From contig JBILGM010000007.1 of assembly GCA_044351045.1 (NCBI GenBank), forward strand, positions 1 to 64,000: 64,000 nucleotides of DNA, written 5' to 3'. Shown here one piece after another: positions 60,414 to 64,000 of the stretch. Numbering within the stretch: position 1 is the stretch's first letter; each line of letters begins with the position of its first letter. The notes below the pieces were generated by a model. The model had not been told where the DNA came from, ran no database searches, and worked only from the letters and a program-made list of their open reading frames with translations. The stretch is from UBA6136 sp044351045 (lineage in GTDB: Bacteria; Pseudomonadota; Gammaproteobacteria; Methylococcales; Methylococcaceae). A program made the position numbers and the translations under genes.

Positions 60414-61772
60414 ATGTTGAAGCGCTCTCATGGATTGTTGTTTGCTCTGATAGCTGGGCTGCTGATGGTGACGGCTCCCGCAGAGTCCGCGTTGCCGTTG
60501 TCGGTTGATGGGCAATCTCTGCCGAGTCTGTCGCCCATGCTCAAGCGGGTGACGCCCGGCATCGTCAATATTTCTACCAAGACGCAAATCCAGCAGGCTG
60601 AGCATCCCTTGATGCGGGACCCGGTGTTTCGGCATTTCTTTGGCGTGCCGAATATGCCGAGTCAGCGGGAGAGTTCCAGTCTCGGGTCCGGTGTTATCGT
60701 CGATGCGAGGCGTGGCTATGTCCTGACCAATAACCATGTCGTCGATAAAGCCGATGAAATCACGGTGACGCTGACCGACGGCCGCAAGCTGAAGGCGAAG
60801 CTGGTGGGGGCTGATCGGGAGTCCGATGTGGCCGTGGTGAAGGTGGAATCGAATGACCTGACTCAGGTGCCTATCGCCAATTCCGACCGCGTTCAGGTCG
60901 GCGACTTTGTGGTGGCGGTCGGCAATCCGTTCGGTCTGGGGCAGACAGTGACCTCGGGGATCGTCAGCGCGCTGGGCCGCTCCGGGCTCGGTATCGAGGG
61001 CTACGAGGATTTCATTCAGACCGATGCCTCGATCAACCCCGGTAACTCCGGCGGGGCGCTGGTAGATTTGAATGGTCAGCTGGTCGGCATTAACACCGCC
61101 ATCCTGGCGCCGAATGGCGGCAACGTCGGCATCGGCTTTGCGATTCCGGTGAACATGGCCATGAGCATCATGAATACGCTGGTCGAGCATGGCGAGGTCA
61201 AGCGTGGTCTGCTCGGGGTATCGGTGCAGGATCTGACGCATGAGCTGGCCCAAGCCTTCAAGTTGACTCAAAACCAGGGCGCCGTCATCACCGGAGTTCA
61301 GCCGGGCTCACCGGCGGAAGAGGCTGCTCTGGAGACGGGTGATGTGGTGTTGTCCATCAATGGTCGCCGGGTCAAGAACAGCGCCGATGTCAGGAATATC
61401 ATCGGTCTGGCCAAGATCGGGGACGAGGTTGAGGTGGAGGTCATCCACAAAGGCGCGACCGTGATGCGCGAGGCCAAGGTTGCCGCGCCCAAGATCATCA
61501 ATTCCGAGGGTGTCTCGGTGCACCCCAAACTTGCCGGCACAATATTGCGAGACGTGAATGGGGCGGGCGGGGAAAGCGGTGTGCTGATAGAAAAAATGAG
61601 CACCGGCTCTTACGCCTACCAGTCCGGACTGCAACCCGGCGACATCATTATCGCCGCCAATCGCCGCCCTGCGGGTTCCATCGCCGAGTTACGCCGGGCG
61701 GTGAAAGGGGCGCGCGAAGTCATGTTGAATGTTCAGCGTGAAGATCAGGGATTCATCGCCGTTCTGCGTTAA
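60414..61772 (+). CDS. DegP/DegQ-family periplasmic serine protease
   Basis: A 452-residue HtrA-family protease with a signal peptide (about 1-26, ending AESA). The triad is H108 (TNNHVV), D138 (ESDVAVV) and S212 (NPGNSGGAL). PDZ1 is near 262-350 (RGLLGVSVQDLTHELAQAF) and PDZ2 near 362-452 (GTILRDVNG, SGLQPGDIIIAANRR). Length and two PDZ domains fit DegQ/DegP/MucD. ATG 60414 gives a good signal peptide; further upstream in-frame starts lie in the repeat region and are rejected. It degrades or refolds misfolded envelope proteins. It converges with the cupin gene. Confidence 0.93.
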   Translation: MLKRSHGLLFALIAGLLMVTAPAESALPLSVDGQSLPSLSPMLKRVTPGIVNISTKTQIQQAEHPLMRDPVFRHFFGVPNMPSQRESSSLGSGVIVDARRGYVLTNNHVVDKADEITVTLTDGRKLKAKLVGADRESDVAVVKVESNDLTQVPIANSDRVQVGDFVVAVGNPFGLGQTVTSGIVSALGRSGLGIEGYEDFIQTDASINPGNSGGALVDLNGQLVGINTAILAPNGGNVGIGFAIPVNMAMSIMNTLVEHGEVKRGLLGVSVQDLTHELAQAFKLTQNQGAVITGVQPGSPAEEAALETGDVVLSINGRRVKNSADVRNIIGLAKIGDEVEVEVIHKGATVMREAKVAAPKIINSEGVSVHPKLAGTILRDVNGAGGESGVLIEKMSTGSYAYQSGLQPGDIIIAANRRPAGSIAELRRAVKGAREVMLNVQREDQGFIAVLR

Positions 61773-61786
61773 TCGGGCCGGTTGCC

Positions 61787-62188
61787 TCAAGGCGCTTTTG
61801 AATGCTCGGTCGAGAGGTTGTCACGCTCGATGTCTTCATACGCCTCCGGAATAAATCGGGGGCTGCAGAGTGCGAGGAAGATCAAGTCCGCATTACCAGT
61901 GTTGGCGATACGCTGCCGGCAGCCGGGTGGAATCAGCACGACATCGCCGGGGCGGACGGTGCGAGGCGGTAATTCACCCACCTCCATGCGGCCCACACCT
62001 TCTAAAATCACATAGCGTTCGGTGACGCCGACCAGCCGGTGCCAGCGAGTGGTAACGCCCGGGCTCACCCGGGCCTGGGCAATCGAAAGGTCCGGGTCAT
62101 CCGCCGCATTTGATAACTCGCGAATGTGGCAGCGCTCGTCGGTGTAGAACTCTTTAGCGGCGCTGAAGTGTCTAATGGCCGCCTGCAT
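61787..62188 (-). CDS. Cupin domain protein
   Basis: A 133-residue single-domain cupin. The two cupin motifs are visible as GVTTRWHRLVGVTERYVILEGVGRMEVG (about 44-71) and RPGDVVLIPPGCRQRIANTG (about 78-97). The first motif has H50 and E57, but the normal second histidine is replaced, so metal binding is uncertain. The start overlaps the sorB stop by one base (TGATG), so it is probably translated with it. A role in sulfite oxidation is possible by context only. Confidence 0.8.
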   Translation of the reverse strand: MQAAIRHFSAAKEFYTDERCHIRELSNAADDPDLSIAQARVSPGVTTRWHRLVGVTERYVILEGVGRMEVGELPPRTVRPGDVVLIPPGCRQRIANTGNADLIFLALCSPRFIPEAYEDIERDNLSTEHSKAP

Positions 62189-62568
62189 CAGGGGTGCGAC
62201 TGGGTCTTCGGCCAGACCCCTTGAGTCGCCGGGTCAGGACGCTCGGCTCCATAAGTCTTCACCAGATAATCCACCATCGGCGCGATGTCCTCATCCGGGA
62301 AAAAGGCCCCGAAAGGATGCTTCATCTTTTTTACTGTCTTGTCCCAGTATTCCCTCGAAGACGAAGGCGGTTGATACAGAACATAGTGGGCTGAATGGCA
62401 AATCAGGCAGTTGCTTTGCACCAGCGCGTAGCCCGGCAGCTCGCTGGGCGTGTACTGGGCTGTTTCCTTCGGTAAGGTGATTTCCTGCGCCGGAGCGACA
62501 CCCAGCGTTGTTAGCCAGAGGGAGATCGCCAGGAGATATTTTGAGGGAGTCATACTGGCGGTCCTCAC
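62188..62568 (-). CDS. sorB: Mono-heme cytochrome c subunit of sulfite dehydrogenase (SorB-like)
   Basis: A 126-residue periplasmic protein with a signal peptide (about 1-28, ending APAQ) and one heme-c motif CLICH at 54-58. The axial methionine is probably one of MKHP or MVDYL. PSELPGYALVQSNC and PSSSREYWDKTVKKM match the cytochrome subunit that takes electrons from SorA. ATG 62568 overlaps the sorA stop by four bases, and two methionines (1 and 6) could serve as start. The pair transfers electrons from sulfite to the respiratory chain. Confidence 0.85.
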   Translation of the reverse strand: MRTASMTPSKYLLAISLWLTTLGVAPAQEITLPKETAQYTPSELPGYALVQSNCLICHSAHYVLYQPPSSSREYWDKTVKKMKHPFGAFFPDEDIAPMVDYLVKTYGAERPDPATQGVWPKTQSHP

Positions 62569-63809
62569 ACCACAGTGACGCGAGTCGTTTCAACCACATG
62601 GCGCTTGTAGCCAGCAGGGTTCCAGCTGGCTTGCATGGGCTGAACATCGCCGCTGAGACTTGCCGCTCTGACCTTGATGTCTAGCGGTCCCTTGCGGGTG
62701 GGTTTGAAAACGGTCGTCCATTCCCGATACGAAAATTTGCCCAGGTTTTCGCCCAACTTTGTTTCTCTCCAATTTTGGCCGCCATCGACCGAGATGGAGA
62801 CGCCTTTGATACCGTGCCCACTATCGAAGGCGATGCCACGCAGGACGATTTCCCGGTCGATCGGCAGGGAAGCGCCATCAACTAGGCTGGTCAGAAATGA
62901 ACGAACCTTTAATTGACCCACGGGCCGTAGTTTATCTGTCTGCGTTCCTGGCGCGATGCATTCGCAGTCGTTGTCGGGTACCCGGTAACCGGTCTTCATC
63001 CAGTAACCGTCATAGGGCTTATCCAGCACATGAATCTGGGAGACATGCTTGACCCAGTAGGTGCCGAAATACCCCGGGACGATCAGGCGGACCGGGTAGC
63101 CATTCAACATGGGCAAGTCTTCCCCATTCATGCCCCACGCCAGCATGACCTCGCCATTCAAGGCGTGATCGACCTCCAGTGCCTTGCCAAAGTCCGGCCC
63201 ATCACCGAGCGGTGGTTGGTCCAGTCCATCGAAGCTGACCTGCAAGGCGCCGGCTTGGATCCCGGCTTTTTCCAGCAACTTCTTCAAAGGCACACCGGTC
63301 CAGCGGGCATTGCCCATGGCCCCATGGCCAAGTTGGCCCCCATTGGTGCGCGGTGCGGAAAAGCCCCGGCTATTGCCGGAGCATTGATTGACGGCGACAA
63401 GATCAACGGCGTCGGCCAGCCGCTTCAGTTCCTGCAGACTGAGCGTCAAGGGCGTGTTCACCTTGCCATCGACCCGGATTTGATAGGTTGCCGGATCGAT
63501 CGACGTCGGAATGCCGCTCCAGTGATAACGGACGAAAAAGGCATCATTGGGCGTCAACAGGCCCTCATTGAAGACGGAATAGGGGGTTTCCAGTTGCGGC
63601 GGCCGCATCGTTTGGACGATCAGGGGTCGCTTTTGTGGAAATGCCAACCATTCCCGATCGCCGTTCTCGAACGGCAGCGCAATCCGTTGGTCGGTCCCGG
63701 CAAAAGCCTTCACGGCAGGGTTTCCCACCGCTGCGCCGGCGCCCAAGGCCCCCAGCATGTGAAGAAATCGGCGCCGGTGTTCTGACTGAGGAGATTTCAT
63801 CTTGGCCAT
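62565..63809 (-). CDS. sorA: Molybdenum-dependent sulfite dehydrogenase (SorA-like)
   Basis: A 414-residue sulfite oxidase-family enzyme. A twin-arginine signal (RRRFLHMLGALGAGAAVG, 12-29) sends the folded, cofactor-loaded protein to the periplasm. The molybdenum-coordinating cysteine is C143 in NQCSGNSRGF. The domain that follows (GHGAMGNARWTGVPLKKLL) and the C-terminal dimer domain (about 290-410, GVSISVDGGQNWRETKLG) are typical of SorA. GGAGG precedes ATG 63809. It overlaps sorB by four bases. The substrate is most likely sulfite, although related enzymes act on other sulfur compounds. Confidence 0.88.
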   Translation of the reverse strand: MAKMKSPQSEHRRRFLHMLGALGAGAAVGNPAVKAFAGTDQRIALPFENGDREWLAFPQKRPLIVQTMRPPQLETPYSVFNEGLLTPNDAFFVRYHWSGIPTSIDPATYQIRVDGKVNTPLTLSLQELKRLADAVDLVAVNQCSGNSRGFSAPRTNGGQLGHGAMGNARWTGVPLKKLLEKAGIQAGALQVSFDGLDQPPLGDGPDFGKALEVDHALNGEVMLAWGMNGEDLPMLNGYPVRLIVPGYFGTYWVKHVSQIHVLDKPYDGYWMKTGYRVPDNDCECIAPGTQTDKLRPVGQLKVRSFLTSLVDGASLPIDREIVLRGIAFDSGHGIKGVSISVDGGQNWRETKLGENLGKFSYREWTTVFKPTRKGPLDIKVRAASLSGDVQPMQASWNPAGYKRHVVETTRVTVV

Positions 63810-63837
63810 GGCAAGTCCTCCGCGGGGTGGAGTTATG

Positions 63838-64000
63838 TTATTGGGGAGCGCTCGGCGTCAGCGGCGGAAATCCGCTCAGCAGGCTGTCGACGGCTGCTCC
63901 AATGCGATCACGCTGACTGGATTTGAAGTAGCCAAAATCGCTATCGTCGGTAACGGTGGCATTCCAGATGACCTTGGACGTGGCGGCATCAATCACCGCG
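63838..64000 (-). CDS. C-terminal end of a secreted or lipoprotein-like protein (partial, cut by window edge)
   Basis: Open from the right edge and ending at the complement of TTA 63838-63840, so the last 53 residues are visible. It reads AVIDAATSKVIWNATVTDDS, then a linker and IGAAVDSLLSGFPPLTPSAPQ. The pattern of D-x-x-T-x-K-V-x-W followed by a helical repeat ending in FPP resembles the C-terminus of DUF4136 lipoproteins. It lies 28 bases upstream of sorA on the same strand, so it may be the first part of that operon. The call is tentative. Confidence 0.5.
   Translation of the reverse strand, partial: AVIDAATSKVIWNATVTDDSDFGYFKSSQRDRIGAAVDSLLSGFPPLTPSAPQ

Noticed and set aside
1..64000. 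CRISPR arrays, tRNA or rRNA genes, prophage or complete insertion sequences
   Set aside because: None seen: no regularly spaced identical repeats, no cloverleaf with anticodon arms, and no full transposase frame.

Overview
The window looks like part of the chromosome of a gammaproteobacterial, type I methanotroph-like bacterium (Methylococcaceae in the broad sense). Three things point there. First, it carries a C1-pathway gene pair for NAD(P)-dependent methylene-tetrahydromethanopterin dehydrogenase (mtdB family). Second, it carries a hopanoid operon with a eukaryote-type squalene synthase, squalene-hopene cyclase, HpnG, HpnN, HpnO and divergent HpnH, directly followed by copper genes copC-copD. 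Third, the housekeeping clusters are gammaproteobacterial in order (hslVU-DUF971-ubiE-ubiJ-ubiB; rng-maf-rlmH; skp-fabZ-lpxA-rnhB). Species cannot be named from the sequence alone. Most of the window is dense, ordinary chromosome, with accessory or decayed DNA at about 0-1.45 kb, 51.3-52.5 kb and 59.2-60.4 kb.

Layout. 0-1.4 kb: the tail of a PD-(D/E)XK-type protein, a chimeric HTH-Uma2 nuclease gene and decayed intergenic repeats. 1.4-4.1 kb: rsmE-bioA and a BON-LysM protein. 4.2-8.0 kb: the activated-methyl cycle on the minus strand, metK, then an S-adenosylhomocysteine riboswitch, then ahcY-metF. 8.2-11.3 kb: two tandem mtdB paralogues, a retropepsin-like protease and a small secreted protein. 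11.3-24.2 kb: argA, copD, copC, hpnO, hpnN, hpnG, shc and sqs run as one tightly packed minus-strand block. It starts at a divergent promoter region shared with hpnH. 24.2-27.7 kb: a methyltransferase-like membrane protein, a MOSC protein, rnhB, lpxA, fabZ, skp. 27.9-34.2 kb: a complete four-gene peptide-type ABC importer. 34.2-36.0 kb: a HEAT-repeat protein and an orphan binding protein. 36.0-43.6 kb: pmbA, tldD, nitrilase-family amidase, rng, maf, rlmH, nadA. 43.7-51.3 kb: a secretin N-domain protein and the glycogen genes glgA, glgB, glgC, malQ. 51.3-52.5 kb: a mostly non-coding stretch with a small membrane-protein gene. 52.5-59.2 kb: ubiB-ubiJ-ubiE, DUF971, hslUV and an RlmI-like methyltransferase. 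59.2-60.4 kb: a broken luxR-type gene and tandem degenerate repeats. 60.4-64 kb: a DegP/DegQ protease, then a cupin gene and sorB-sorA sulfite dehydrogenase genes with one cut-off gene at the edge.

How the genes work together. The mtdB pair belongs to tetrahydromethanopterin-linked formaldehyde oxidation. MetK, AhcY and MetF regenerate methyl groups, with SAH sensed by the riboswitch. The sqs/shc/hpn genes make and move hopanoids of the outer membrane, and the co-directional copCD genes suggest copper supply is expressed with them. GlgABC and MalQ build and use glycogen. No complete insertion sequence, prophage, CRISPR array, tRNA or rRNA was seen. The least expected observations are the cofactor-site divergence of the two mtdB copies, the hopanoid-copper gene block with a symmetrical divergent promoter, the LuxR pseudogene and the HTH-Uma2 fusion.
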